Shown here: positions 23,453 to 31,384 of the stretch, piece after piece | Numbering within the stretch: the stretch's first letter is position 1 | How the letters are laid out: the number at the start of each line of letters is the position of its first letter | Notes under the pieces: generated by a model | Told to the model about the DNA's origin: nothing | The model's database searches: none | Seen by the model: only the letters and a program-made list of their open reading frames with translations | Source: JAXGZG01 sp040771825 | GTDB lineage: Bacteria > Bacillota > Sulfobacillia > Fermentithermobacillales > Fermentithermobacillaceae | Length of the DNA: 64,000 nt | Assembly (NCBI GenBank): GCA_040771825.1 | Contig: JAXGZG010000001.1 | Coordinates: 558,001 to 622,000, forward strand | Reading direction: 5' to 3' | Program-made: the position numbers and the translations under genes

Positions 23453-24631
23453 TTGCCAACACGTCGGGTATCCGTGCCGAGACTGAGGACAGTATTCCTG
23501 GCCGCTTTCTTCTCGTTGATAGCCATTACGGCCATTCTCCCGCGTGCTGCCATAGCCGCCCCCACTACCAGCATAACCGTTAAGAAGGTGGCCTCTGACG
23601 GGAGTACGGTCCTTGCGGAAAAGACAGTGGATTACCTGTGGCTCAAGGATCCCGCGAACGTACCCGTGCTTGGCGATGGGGTAACTCATTACTACCATCA
23701 GGGCCCCGTGTTCGTTGACCATCCCGATGAGAAAACTAGAGTGATGCTTCGCTGGAACCCCGAAGAAGACACCAACGTGGAGACGAAAGACATGGGTGCC
23801 CTCAAAGGCACAAACGTGAGGGATCTTTGCGAACTAGTCGGGGGAATGGAAGAGGGCGACAAACTGCAGATAAAAGCCAGCGACGGGTTACGCAAGACCT
23901 TTGCCTATAGGAACGTCTACCAATACTCGGTTCGTGAAGGCCCTATGGTCGTTTGCTGGTATAAGGACGGTCAGTACCCCGATACGGGGTTTAACGACGG
24001 GATGCGTTTGGTCTGGTTTGCGGATGCATCGACCAACCCCTGGGGGATGCACGTCTTCGGCAACTGGGACTGGCACGAAGCGGCAGAGGAAGAGTATTGG
24101 TATTATTTCCAGACTGGTGACCAGAAGTACCCGACGACCACAGGCCTCTCCGTCCAGTCCGTCTCTGAGCTTATCATAAGAAGCTATCAGCACCCGGAGC
24201 CTGCTCAGCCCGTCCCCGATCCCGAACCCAATGCCCCGAAGGTGCCGGTGGCGGCATTTGCCGCCGATATCACCTCAGGGAATGCCCCGCTTACGGTGAC
24301 ATTCACGGATCGGTCTGATAACTCGCCGGTTCGGTGGAGCTGGGACTTTGACGACGACGGCGAGGAGGACAGTTCGTCTCAAAACCCATCCCACACATAT
24401 GACAAACCGGGGGTCTACAGCGTCCGCCTGATTGCGGGCAACTCTGCCGGCAGTGATCAAGTGGTGAAAGAGGATTATATTGTCGTGAGTCCTGCGCTGC
24501 CAACTGAGGTTGAGGTGTCTCCTTCTGCACCCAGCGAGGGGCAGGGCGCGTTTCCTTTCCTGACGGTAACCATCGCCGCCGTGGTAGTGGCGGCGTGCAT
24601 TGCGGCGTGTCTTCGGCTGAAGCGCAGGTGA
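23453..24631 (+). CDS. Surface protein with the shared domain, PKD domain and C-terminal anchor
   Basis: A 392-aa exported protein. TTG at 23453 is the likely start, 7 nt after GGAGG; the product then opens with a clean signal peptide ending in AAIAA. Residues about 37-245 are the domain shared with 18920 and with the large SLH protein (GDGVTHYYHQGPVF, VRDLCELVGGM, HVFGNWDWHEA). A proline-rich linker (PEPAQPVPDPEPNAP) follows, then a PKD domain (about 270-350: FTDRSDNSPVRWSWDFDDDG, HTYDKPGVYSVRL) and a membrane anchor (FPFLTVTIAAVVVAACIAAC) with a basic tail. PKD domains usually serve as spacers or binding modules. It lies 84 bp after the importer ATPase and closes the riboswitch-led locus. 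Confidence 0.82.
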   Translation: MPTRRVSVPRLRTVFLAAFFSLIAITAILPRAAIAAPTTSITVKKVASDGSTVLAEKTVDYLWLKDPANVPVLGDGVTHYYHQGPVFVDHPDEKTRVMLRWNPEEDTNVETKDMGALKGTNVRDLCELVGGMEEGDKLQIKASDGLRKTFAYRNVYQYSVREGPMVVCWYKDGQYPDTGFNDGMRLVWFADASTNPWGMHVFGNWDWHEAAEEEYWYYFQTGDQKYPTTTGLSVQSVSELIIRSYQHPEPAQPVPDPEPNAPKVPVAAFAADITSGNAPLTVTFTDRSDNSPVRWSWDFDDDGEEDSSSQNPSHTYDKPGVYSVRLIAGNSAGSDQVVKEDYIVVSPALPTEVEVSPSAPSEGQGAFPFLTVTIAAVVVAACIAACLRLKRR

Positions 24632-24675
24632 TGAGCCGTCATTTCTTACCGTTGCTGCTAGTTGGGATCCAACAT

Positions 24676-24840
24676 CCTATCCTCGCGGGAGGTTCGGATC
24701 CTGGAGTCACTCATCACTGATGAATAGTCCGCTACGACCTATCCTCGCGGGAGGTTTTGATCCTGGAGTCACTCATCACTGATGAATAGTCCGCCACAGC
24801 CGATCCTTGCGGAAGGTTCGGATCCTGCGTTGAGCACAGC
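24676..24840 (+). repeat. 62-bp tandem repeat, about 2.6 copies
   Basis: Units start at 24676, 24738 and 24800. Copies 1 and 2 differ at only a few bases; copy 3 is diverged and stops after about 40 bp. Each full unit holds two small palindromes, CCTC-GCGG-GAGG and TCATC-ACT-GATGA, plus GATCCTGGAG. It lies in the intergenic region between the surface-protein locus and the mutasome operon. There are no variable spacers, so it is not a CRISPR array. Confidence 0.8.
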
Positions 24841-24890
24841 CCCGTTCTATCTTATTCTTCGCAGCTCCGCGACCCGCATTGGCGTTTGCT

Positions 24891-24928
24891 CCGTTACAGG
24901 GTGACAATATCACTGTCCCGTAACAGGT
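24891..24928 (+). promoter_or_regulatory. Imperfect hairpin / direct repeat upstream of imuB promoter
   Basis: GTTAC (24893-24897) with GTAAC (24920-24924), and GTGA (24901-24904) with TCAC (24910-24913), form a bulged hairpin; CCGTTACAGG and CCGTAACAGG are also a near-perfect direct repeat at its two ends. It stands 14 bp before the -35 box, so it may be a terminator for upstream transcription or a regulator site. Confidence 0.4.
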
Positions 24929-24941
24929 CTACATCTTGGCA

Positions 24942-24993
24942 TTGACACTTTTGCGGCCTCCGGGTAGAATACAAACAGATGTTCACTACGAAC
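24942..24993 (+). promoter_or_regulatory. Sigma-A promoter and palindrome for the mutasome operon
   Basis: TTGACA (24942-24947), 17 bp, TAGAAT (24965-24970): a near-consensus promoter with a start expected near 24977. Immediately downstream is the inverted repeat GTTC-ACTAC-GAAC (24981-24993). It does not match the known Gram-positive LexA box (GAAC-N4-GTTC), but its position would let a repressor block the promoter. Confidence 0.75.
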
Positions 24994-25004
24994 GGATGAT
25001 CGCA

Positions 25005-26333
25005 ATGGCAAACCTGATCGCTTACATGTTCCTGCAAGGGGCCAGGGCAGATAAAGAGAGGGTTGAAAGAGGCCTAAACGGCTCTCCGTTGGTCGTTGTG
25101 AGTCACGGGTTAATTGTGGATTGCGATGAAAGAGCGTGGAAGCATGGAGTTCGCTTGGGAAACACGTTGAGGCAGGCCAAGATTTCATCTCCCGCTTGCC
25201 AAGTGGTTAGGGTTTCGGAAAATGAAGCTATGGCCTTAACCGGCATCCTCGATGTTTTGGCCAAATTCACCCCTTGTGTAGAGCCTGCAGAAGATGGCAA
25301 TGGAATTTTCGTTGACCTCACCGATATCGCTTGTGTAGAGAAGGCGCTTTTGGCTCTCAAGGGGACCTTTTTCCAAGGTTACGTTGGAGTAAGCAAGTCG
25401 AAGGTCTCTGCCAGGGCATCAGCTGAGTGGGTGTTTAGTCAGGTCGAAAGCCATGGGCGCTTATTTCCCGGAAAACTTCAATGGGGTACTGTCAAATGCG
25501 GGAAAGATTATTTCTTGGCCATGGTCCATGAAGGCAGCGAGAAGTCGTTTTTGGCTTCCTTGCCATTGAAAGCGTTGTGGCCCGCGCCTCCTGAAGTGCT
25601 TTCTACGCTTTCTTCTTTGGGCCTCAAAAAGATCGGGGATCTTAAGAAGGTAACTATGTACGACCTTTCGCGGCAAGTCGGCGATTGGGCTCCGATGATC
25701 AAAAGGTGGAGTGGCGGCGAAGATAGAACCAGCGTAAGACCCATGTATCCGCCTCCTACAATCTATAAAGAGGTCATGTTTTTAGAGCCGGTTTCTGTCG
25801 ACATTTCTATTTTCGATTCAGCCCTTCAAGAAGCTTCGGAAGATCTTAGCGCGAAAGGGCTCGGTTTCAAATCTATTTCGCTTTCGCTTGCGGGTTATTT
25901 CCCGGAATTACAACTTCACAAGACCCTAGGACGTCTTGCATGTTCGCTTAATTCCATGCGTTTGGCGGTTATGTCTATGCTCCAAGAGGCTATTGGCGAC
26001 ATACCTCATACTGCGCCTTCGGTAACCGGTTTTACTTTGAGGTTTGGCGGTTTAGCCTCGGTATTTCCAAAGCCTGTATCTCTTTTTTCTATGGAAGGTC
26101 CAGGGGGGGCCAAAGGCCCGGGAGGCCCTAAACCCATCCCCGTATCTCTTGGGTTGGTCCTAGATGGGCTCGAAAATAAATTCGGGGAAAAGGCGGTGAC
26201 CCGGGGCAAAAAGGACCTTGAGGAGCGATGTTTTAACCCGGAGATTGTGCGGCGCGAAAAGATGCTTTCCCTTTGGGATCCCATGCGAGCGGCGGTAACT
26301 TATGGGGCTTCCTCTGAAGCGGCGGGGAGCTGA
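25005..26333 (+). CDS. imuB: ImuB-like catalytically inactive Y-family polymerase homologue
   Basis: A 442-aa Y-family (DinB/UmuC fold) protein. The N-terminal catalytic motif that should read D-x-D-x-FFA is replaced by AYMFLQG, and the later S-I-D-E site reads GIFVDLTD, so the acidic triad is broken, as in ImuB. The palm/fingers pattern persists (WKHGVRLGNTLRQAK), followed by a helix-hairpin-helix part (LSSLGLKKIGDLKKV) and a little-finger-like C-terminus. ImuB serves as the adaptor linking the beta clamp to the translesion polymerase ImuC/DnaE2. The downstream genes are DUF6504 and DnaE2, the expected partners. ATG at 25005 is used; ATG at 24996 is equally possible. No recA or lexA is nearby. 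Confidence 0.82.
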   Translation: MANLIAYMFLQGARADKERVERGLNGSPLVVVSHGLIVDCDERAWKHGVRLGNTLRQAKISSPACQVVRVSENEAMALTGILDVLAKFTPCVEPAEDGNGIFVDLTDIACVEKALLALKGTFFQGYVGVSKSKVSARASAEWVFSQVESHGRLFPGKLQWGTVKCGKDYFLAMVHEGSEKSFLASLPLKALWPAPPEVLSTLSSLGLKKIGDLKKVTMYDLSRQVGDWAPMIKRWSGGEDRTSVRPMYPPPTIYKEVMFLEPVSVDISIFDSALQEASEDLSAKGLGFKSISLSLAGYFPELQLHKTLGRLACSLNSMRLAVMSMLQEAIGDIPHTAPSVTGFTLRFGGLASVFPKPVSLFSMEGPGGAKGPGGPKPIPVSLGLVLDGLENKFGEKAVTRGKKDLEERCFNPEIVRREKMLSLWDPMRAAVTYGASSEAAGS

Positions 26334-26578
26334 TGTCGTTGTCCAAGATTGTTGATCAACCTGTGCTTATGGTCGCCGAAAGGGGCGCCCCCAAGCGTTT
26401 CTTCTGGTTTAAAAGATGGGTAAACGTAGAGAAAGTCATGGATATTTGGAAAGAAATCGGCCGCTGGTGGGAAGGGGATGGCGAGAGGCTCTGCTTTAGA
26501 GTTTTGTCTTCTGAAGGCGGAATGTACGAGATTTATATTCGGAAAAAGGAGTGGAGCCTTTATAAAGTTTATGATTGA
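26333..26578 (+). CDS. DUF6504-like mutasome-associated small protein
   Basis: An 81-aa protein translated from an ATG overlapping the imuB stop (TGATG). It resembles DUF6504, a small module found fused to the ImuB C-terminus or encoded between imuB and dnaE2 in other bacteria: PKRFFWFKRWVNVEKV, then a WWEGDGERLCFRVLSSEGG strand pair and the ending WSLYKVYD. It is beta-rich and tryptophan-rich, lacks membrane segments, and probably acts in the mutasome complex; its biochemical role is unknown. The stop is followed by the DnaE2 gene 23 bp later. Confidence 0.75.
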   Translation: MSLSKIVDQPVLMVAERGAPKRFFWFKRWVNVEKVMDIWKEIGRWWEGDGERLCFRVLSSEGGMYEIYIRKKEWSLYKVYD

Positions 26579-26601
26579 AACCCAAAAGGCAGGCGGCCAT
26601 A

Positions 26602-28257
26602 ATGTTCACACACCTGCATGTCCATAGTCCGTATTCATTCCTAGACGGAGCATCCAAGATTGCCGACATTGTATCTAGTGCGGCATCCCTTGGCATGAAA
26701 GCAATCGCCATAACCGACCATAACAATCTTTCTGCTACGGTGCGTTTCATAAAAGCGGCCCAAAACACAGGGGTCAAGCCCATTATTGGAAGCGAGCTAA
26801 CTCTAGAAAGCGGCTACCATCTCACGGTCCTATGCCGCAACAACCAAGGCTATCGAAATCTATGCGCCATCTTGAGCGAGTCCAATCTCAATAACCCCCG
26901 GAAGGAGCCCAAGGTGTCCCTATCAACTTTACGGGATCATGCTGGAGGGCTGATCGCCCTAACAGGGTGCAGGCGTGGTCTGATTCCCTCGCTTATACTT
27001 AGAAAACAGTTTCAGGAGGCACGGCAAGCCCTAAAGACTTACGAAAGCATCTTTGAAAAGAATTCGCTTTACATAGAGATGTCCGAAACGCTTCTGCCGG
27101 GCTCTTGGGGGCTTAATGCCGCCCTTTCGGAACTTGCCGGGGTAAGCGGATTAAGGGCTGCGGCCACTAATAATGTCCACTATTTGTCCAAAGACGATTT
27201 TTCCTTGCATGATGTGCTTACTTGCGTCCGGACTCTAACCAAACTAGAGGAGGTTCACCCCGAAAGACGGTTAAACGCCGAGAACTACCTGAAAAGTTCA
27301 GAGGAAATGGAGAGAGAGTTCAGAGCGTACCCAGAGGCCATACGCGCAACGGCGGATATTTCCGGGAAATGCGAGTGTCCCTTGCAACTGGGCGAGTCAA
27401 CGTTTCCATCTTACGATTTTCCCCGGGAGTTTTCTTCCTCCAAAGCGTTTCTCCGGCACCTTGTTTTTGAGGGGGCTGCCAGGAGATACGGCAAGGTAAC
27501 AGATGAGATCCGTGCGAGACTCGATTATGAGCTCTACGTCATTGAGCAGTTGGGTTACGAAGATTACTTCCTGGTGGTGTGGGACCTTGTGAGGTTTGCC
27601 CACGCTGCGGGCATACGTCACGCAGGGCGAGGTTCGGCAGCAGACTCTGCCGTGGCTTTTTGTTTGGAAGTTACCGATGTCGATCCCATAGCCCAGAATC
27701 TTTTGTTCGAAAGGTTCATGAGCCTTGAGAGGGGCGAAAAGCCCGACATAGACGTAGATTTTGACGCCAGGAAAAGAGATGAGGTCACCTCTTACGTCTA
27801 CCAAAAATACGGCTCGGACCACGTTGCATCTGTGGCCACATATAACACGTTTCAGGGGCGTTCTGTTATCCGCGACGTTGGCAAAGTCATGGGGTATTCC
27901 CCAGAAGAAATCGACATATTGGCCAAACGGTTGCCATATTTACCTGCCTCTAAAGTGGCAGACGCTTTTTCTTCCGTACCCGAACTGCGAGACCTGAAGA
28001 TATCCGAGAATAAGCTCAAGACGCTACTTTCGGTGGCCCAAAAGCTTGCGGATTTGCCTCGTTTCCTGAGTACACACCTAGGCGGAGTAGTGATCTCCAG
28101 AAACCCTGTGAACTGGCTAAGTCCGGTGGAACGTTCGGCCAAGGGCGTGACCATTCTCCAGTTCGATAAAGACGATGTGGAAGATTTGGGGCTTGTGAAA
28201 ATAGACCTACTTTCTCTTCGAACCCTTGAGCGGTGGATGACGCTCTGGGTTACCTGA
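26602..28257 (+). CDS. dnaE2: DnaE2/ImuC-type DNA polymerase III alpha, N-terminal part (frameshifted)
   Basis: The first 551 codons of an error-prone C-family polymerase. ATG at 26602 (MFTHLHVHSPYS) follows AGGCGG by 5 nt. The PHP domain comes first (THLHVHS, AITDHNN), then the palm with the catalytic aspartates in KPDIDVDFDARKRDEV and GRGSAADSAVAFCL. At 28231-28240 the frame leaves the conserved sequence: LLSLRTLER should continue DDALGYL, which is found one frame away, starting from GTG 28233. One lost base (CGGGTGG to CGGTGG would restore ER-V-DD) explains it; no slippery heptamer is visible. The result is either a pseudogene, a sequencing error or a truly split enzyme made by coupled translation. 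Confidence 0.85.
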   Translation: MFTHLHVHSPYSFLDGASKIADIVSSAASLGMKAIAITDHNNLSATVRFIKAAQNTGVKPIIGSELTLESGYHLTVLCRNNQGYRNLCAILSESNLNNPRKEPKVSLSTLRDHAGGLIALTGCRRGLIPSLILRKQFQEARQALKTYESIFEKNSLYIEMSETLLPGSWGLNAALSELAGVSGLRAAATNNVHYLSKDDFSLHDVLTCVRTLTKLEEVHPERRLNAENYLKSSEEMEREFRAYPEAIRATADISGKCECPLQLGESTFPSYDFPREFSSSKAFLRHLVFEGAARRYGKVTDEIRARLDYELYVIEQLGYEDYFLVVWDLVRFAHAAGIRHAGRGSAADSAVAFCLEVTDVDPIAQNLLFERFMSLERGEKPDIDVDFDARKRDEVTSYVYQKYGSDHVASVATYNTFQGRSVIRDVGKVMGYSPEEIDILAKRLPYLPASKVADAFSSVPELRDLKISENKLKTLLSVAQKLADLPRFLSTHLGGVVISRNPVNWLSPVERSAKGVTILQFDKDDVEDLGLVKIDLLSLRTLERWMTLWVT

Positions 28258-29699
28258 GCAAGACATCACCTGTGGATTACGACAGGATACCTCTTAACGA
28301 TGAGGCTACTTTTGAAAAATTGAGAAAGGCCGACACGATTGGGGTCTTCCAGCTAGAAAGTCCGGCTCAAAGAGCGCTTCAAGCGAGGCTCGGCGCAAAC
28401 AATATCGAAGATGTGGTTGCAAGTGTAGCCCTTATCCGTCCCGGCCCAATTAAGGGCGATATGGTAGAGCCTTTCATTCGCAGGCGCCAAGGCATTGAGG
28501 AGGTGTCATACCTAGAGCCCAGATTGGAACCGATCCTAAAGAAGACCTACGGCGTTATCCTTTTTCAAGAGCAAGTCATCGAAATAGCTTCCACCATCGC
28601 GGGTTTTTCTCCGGGGGAGGCTGATGCCCTTAGAAGAGTAATGACACATATGAGGTCGGGCGCGGAAATGGACCGTATAGGCGAGGCCTTTATCCGAAAG
28701 TCAGTGGAAAAGGGCGTTTTGGAGAAAGTAGCCAGAGATATATTTCAGTGCATGAAAGGTTATGCCAGCTACGGGTTCTGCGAGGCTCACGCAAGGGCCT
28801 TTGCCACCACCGCTTACAAAACGGCGTACCTTCTGGAACACCATCCTGCGGAGTTTTTCGCCTCGATCCTGAACAATGAGCCTATGGGGTTTTACCCGAT
28901 TTCCACTGTGTGTCTGGAGGCAAAAAGGCACGGCGTAGGGATACGGGGGCCTTCAGTCAACCATTCCTTCAAAGACATTACTGTGGAAGACGGCCACGTT
29001 CGTCTGTCTTTGAAGATGATTAAGGGAATGTCCGCGAAAGATATCGATGCTTTGGTGTTAGAGCGAAGTGAAGGCGGGCCTTTTAAATCCTATAGTGACT
29101 TCCACAGGAGGGTTTGGCTGGATTCGGCTACGGCAAAGTCCCTCATCTTGTGCGGTGCCTTCGATGATTTTGGTTTGCCAAGGAAAGGACTCCTTTGGTC
29201 TCTTCCTGACAGGGTACGGGATTCGTCCCGGGAATCCCAGGCAGAAAGCCTTTTAGCTGCTCCCGAGTTTTTCGGCGGTTCTGAATTCCTTCTCAGCGAG
29301 AAGATAGTCTACGAGTACCAGGTGCTGGGGCTTGGGGTATCAGGTCACCCAATGGAGATCTGGAGGGATGTTTTGAACCGCAGGGAATTTGTAAGAAGCG
29401 ATAGGCTCTCAAAGATGCGTCCCGGAGAGTTTCTGAAAGTGGGGGGGATACCCGTACGCCCTCACAGACCCCCAACAAGAAGCGGCAAAACGGTGGTGTT
29501 TTTGTCTTTGGAAGATGAATGCGGCCTCATAGATGTTACTTGTTTCGAAAGCGTGTACAAGCGCTACGGCAAGTTCCTGTTCCCTGGCGAAATTCTGCCC
29601 TTGGGGTTCTGGGGGCAGTTGCAGAAAAGGGGCAATGGGCTTTCAATCAACGCCCGGACTGTGTTTCCGTTATCTTACGCCCTGAACTCAAAGACTTAG
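28233..29699 (+). CDS. dnaE2: DnaE2/ImuC-type DNA polymerase III alpha, C-terminal part (after frameshift)
   Basis: The remaining 488 codons continue the polymerase without another break: DTIGVFQLESPAQRAL, SVALIRPGPIKGDMVEPF and FQEQVIEIASTIAGFSPGEAD (palm/fingers), YGFCEAHARAFATTAYKTAY, a helix-hairpin-helix region, and an OB fold near the end (GKTVVFLSLEDECGLIDV). Joined to the first part the enzyme would be about 1033 aa, normal for DnaE2, which lacks the long C-terminal tail of replicative DnaE. GTG at 28233 overlaps the first part by 25 bp but has no good ribosome site. The stop overlaps the convergent rsmD gene by 12 bp. Confidence 0.83.
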   Translation: MDDALGYLSKTSPVDYDRIPLNDEATFEKLRKADTIGVFQLESPAQRALQARLGANNIEDVVASVALIRPGPIKGDMVEPFIRRRQGIEEVSYLEPRLEPILKKTYGVILFQEQVIEIASTIAGFSPGEADALRRVMTHMRSGAEMDRIGEAFIRKSVEKGVLEKVARDIFQCMKGYASYGFCEAHARAFATTAYKTAYLLEHHPAEFFASILNNEPMGFYPISTVCLEAKRHGVGIRGPSVNHSFKDITVEDGHVRLSLKMIKGMSAKDIDALVLERSEGGPFKSYSDFHRRVWLDSATAKSLILCGAFDDFGLPRKGLLWSLPDRVRDSSRESQAESLLAAPEFFGGSEFLLSEKIVYEYQVLGLGVSGHPMEIWRDVLNRREFVRSDRLSKMRPGEFLKVGGIPVRPHRPPTRSGKTVVFLSLEDECGLIDVTCFESVYKRYGKFLFPGEILPLGFWGQLQKRGNGLSINARTVFPLSYALNSKT

Positions 29700-30242
29700 A
29701 TATGTGGTGATTTTGGTTTCTCCGTAGGAGTAGGCTCGTCTCATGCGAAGGTTCCCGTAGCATTCAAGAGTCTCTTCTTTCCTATGTTGCTGCAACACCA
29801 CAATGCCGCCGGGCTCGAGAAGAGACGATGAACCCAGGATGTCCATAGCGCTTCTATCAAGCCCTGCGAAATAGGGCGGAGCACTTATGATGATACCGAA
29901 CTTCTCTTCTGATATCTCCAGGGTCTTGGCCAATCTCAGGGCGTCGCCGGGGATAACCCGCACGCGATCCCCTATCCCCAAGGAGGTGACATTCCTCTTG
30001 ATGATTTCAATGGCACGGGGACTCTTGTCTATGCATACGGCAGATAGTGCGCCTCTAGACAGAAGCTCTATAGAATAACTGCCGGTGCCCGCAAAAAGGT
30101 CCAGTATCCTGGCGCCGTCTATGTACTCTGCCAGGATGTTCGCCACTGCTCCTCTAACTTTGGCCAAGGGAGGACGCGTGCCTTCGCTCGGTACCGACAG
30201 AAGATTCCTGCCCCGAAACTCGCCTCCGATGACTTTGATCAT
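29688..30242 (-). CDS. rsmD: RsmD-like 16S rRNA guanine-N2 methyltransferase
   Basis: A 184-aa SAM-dependent methyltransferase of the RsmD family, which methylates G966 of 16S rRNA. Family opening: MIKVIGGEFRGRNLLSVP, then TRPPLAKVRGAVANIL. The SAM site is LDLFAGTGSYSIELLSRGA and the acidic end of strand 2 is VCIDKSPRA. The catalytic motif is usually DPPY; here it reads SAPPY, so the first residue is altered while the PPY core is kept. ATG at 30242 is preferred over 30269 because the family begins with M-R/K-V-I-G-G; GGGG is 8 nt upstream. It may be a relative acting on another target. Confidence 0.85.
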   Translation of the reverse strand: MIKVIGGEFRGRNLLSVPSEGTRPPLAKVRGAVANILAEYIDGARILDLFAGTGSYSIELLSRGALSAVCIDKSPRAIEIIKRNVTSLGIGDRVRVIPGDALRLAKTLEISEEKFGIIISAPPYFAGLDRSAMDILGSSSLLEPGGIVVLQQHRKEETLECYGNLRMRRAYSYGETKITTYLSL

Positions 30243-30345
30243 TTTCCTCACCCCGCCCAAGATGTCCATACAATGTTACCAGATGGCGACCAATGTTATA
30301 ATCAACCTGAACAGGAAAAACCTTTTGACCGGAGGAAGACCGCCT

Positions 30346-31377
30346 TTGACCAGAATCCTTGACGCCGGAAAAATTCCGCCCGATATCCTCAAGCAAGTGG
30401 TGTTTAGGAGAGGCGGAGCAAAAAGACCCGAAGTGCTTGTCTACCCATCTATAGGCGAGGACACTTCGGTGGTTGACATTGGCCCGGAGCTTCTGGTTAT
30501 AAGCACCGATCCCATTACCGGTGCCCAAGAGCAGGCAGGTTGGCTGGCAGTGAAAGTTGCCCTTAACGATATTGGCGCGTCGGGGGCAGAGCCAGTCTGC
30601 ATCATGGTGACACTTCTGCTTCCGGAAGGAACCACCCAGGACGATCTCTCGGCCATCATGGACGATATCCACCGCGCGTGCGTCGAAGAAAATGTGGCCA
30701 TCGCAGGGGGACATAGCGAGGTTACCCCCGGTTTGTCGAAACCCATCATTAGCGTGACGGCTCTAGGGAAGACTATAGGAAGAAGGGCGTTGCAGGCCAG
30801 CGGGGCGAGAGCCGGTGACGACATAGTTCTGACCAAATGGGCGGGCATGGAAGGTACAGCCATTTTGGCCAAGGACTTTCGGGCTGTTCTCCGAGAAAGA
30901 GTTGACTCAGAGCTACTGGATCAAGCGGAACGGCTCATGGACCAAGTGAGCGTGACCAAAGACGGGCGCATCGCTCTTTTGAACGGGGCCACAGGTTGTC
31001 ACGATGCCACCGAAGGGGGCGTTCTGGGAGCCATTTACGAAGTGTGCGAGGCTTCGGGCACAGGCGCGCGGGTGGATGCCCAAGCCATACCGGTTCTCCC
31101 ATGCACACAGGAGATCTCGCGGATTGCGGGAATAGACCCTCTGAGGCTGGTTTCGTCGGGTTGTCTAGTGGTGACCGCGCCCGATGGCCCAAGCCTGTGT
31201 GAAGCGTATAGACAATCCGGTATCAACGCCCAGGTGGTGGGCAAGATTACGTCAAGGGGCAGACACCTAGTCATGTCTGGGGAGTCGTTCCCTCTGGATC
31301 CCCCCAAATCTGATGAGCTGTGGCGAGCCAGGCAATGCCTAGAAGATATCTTGGAAATGAGGAGAAGCGCGAGGTGA
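30346..31377 (+). CDS. AIR-synthase/HypE-like ATP-binding family protein
   Basis: A 343-aa protein of the PurM/HypE/ThiL/SelD fold. TTG at 30346, with GGAGGA 9 nt upstream, starts the recognisable protein; the longer open frame upstream overlaps rsmD on the other strand and looks non-coding. Motifs: GEDTSVVDIG (metal-binding Asp), the phosphate loop STDPITGAQEQAGWLAVKVALNDI (key residues Asp and NDI), GGHSEVTPGL and HDATEGGVLGAIYE. It lacks the C-terminal HypE cysteine tail, and no hyp genes are near. It heads an operon with DUF1257/DUF2997/Ycf46-like genes, so it may make a phosphorylated intermediate for that system; this is inference. Confidence 0.82.
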   Translation: MTRILDAGKIPPDILKQVVFRRGGAKRPEVLVYPSIGEDTSVVDIGPELLVISTDPITGAQEQAGWLAVKVALNDIGASGAEPVCIMVTLLLPEGTTQDDLSAIMDDIHRACVEENVAIAGGHSEVTPGLSKPIISVTALGKTIGRRALQASGARAGDDIVLTKWAGMEGTAILAKDFRAVLRERVDSELLDQAERLMDQVSVTKDGRIALLNGATGCHDATEGGVLGAIYEVCEASGTGARVDAQAIPVLPCTQEISRIAGIDPLRLVSSGCLVVTAPDGPSLCEAYRQSGINAQVVGKITSRGRHLVMSGESFPLDPPKSDELWRARQCLEDILEMRRSAR

Positions 31378-31384
31378 ACCGGCC

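Noticed and set aside
24676..24840. CRISPR-like repeat array
   Set aside because: The 62-bp units follow one another directly with no unique spacers, only 2.6 copies exist, and no cas gene is nearby.
24981..24993. LexA box at the mutasome promoter
   Set aside because: The known Bacillota site is GAAC-N4-GTTC; here the half-sites are in the opposite order with 5 nt between them. Recorded only as a palindrome.
28231..28240. Programmed ribosomal frameshift in dnaE2
   Set aside because: There is no slippery heptamer (X-XXY-YYZ), no stimulatory ribosome site at the proper distance and no strong hairpin directly after the site.
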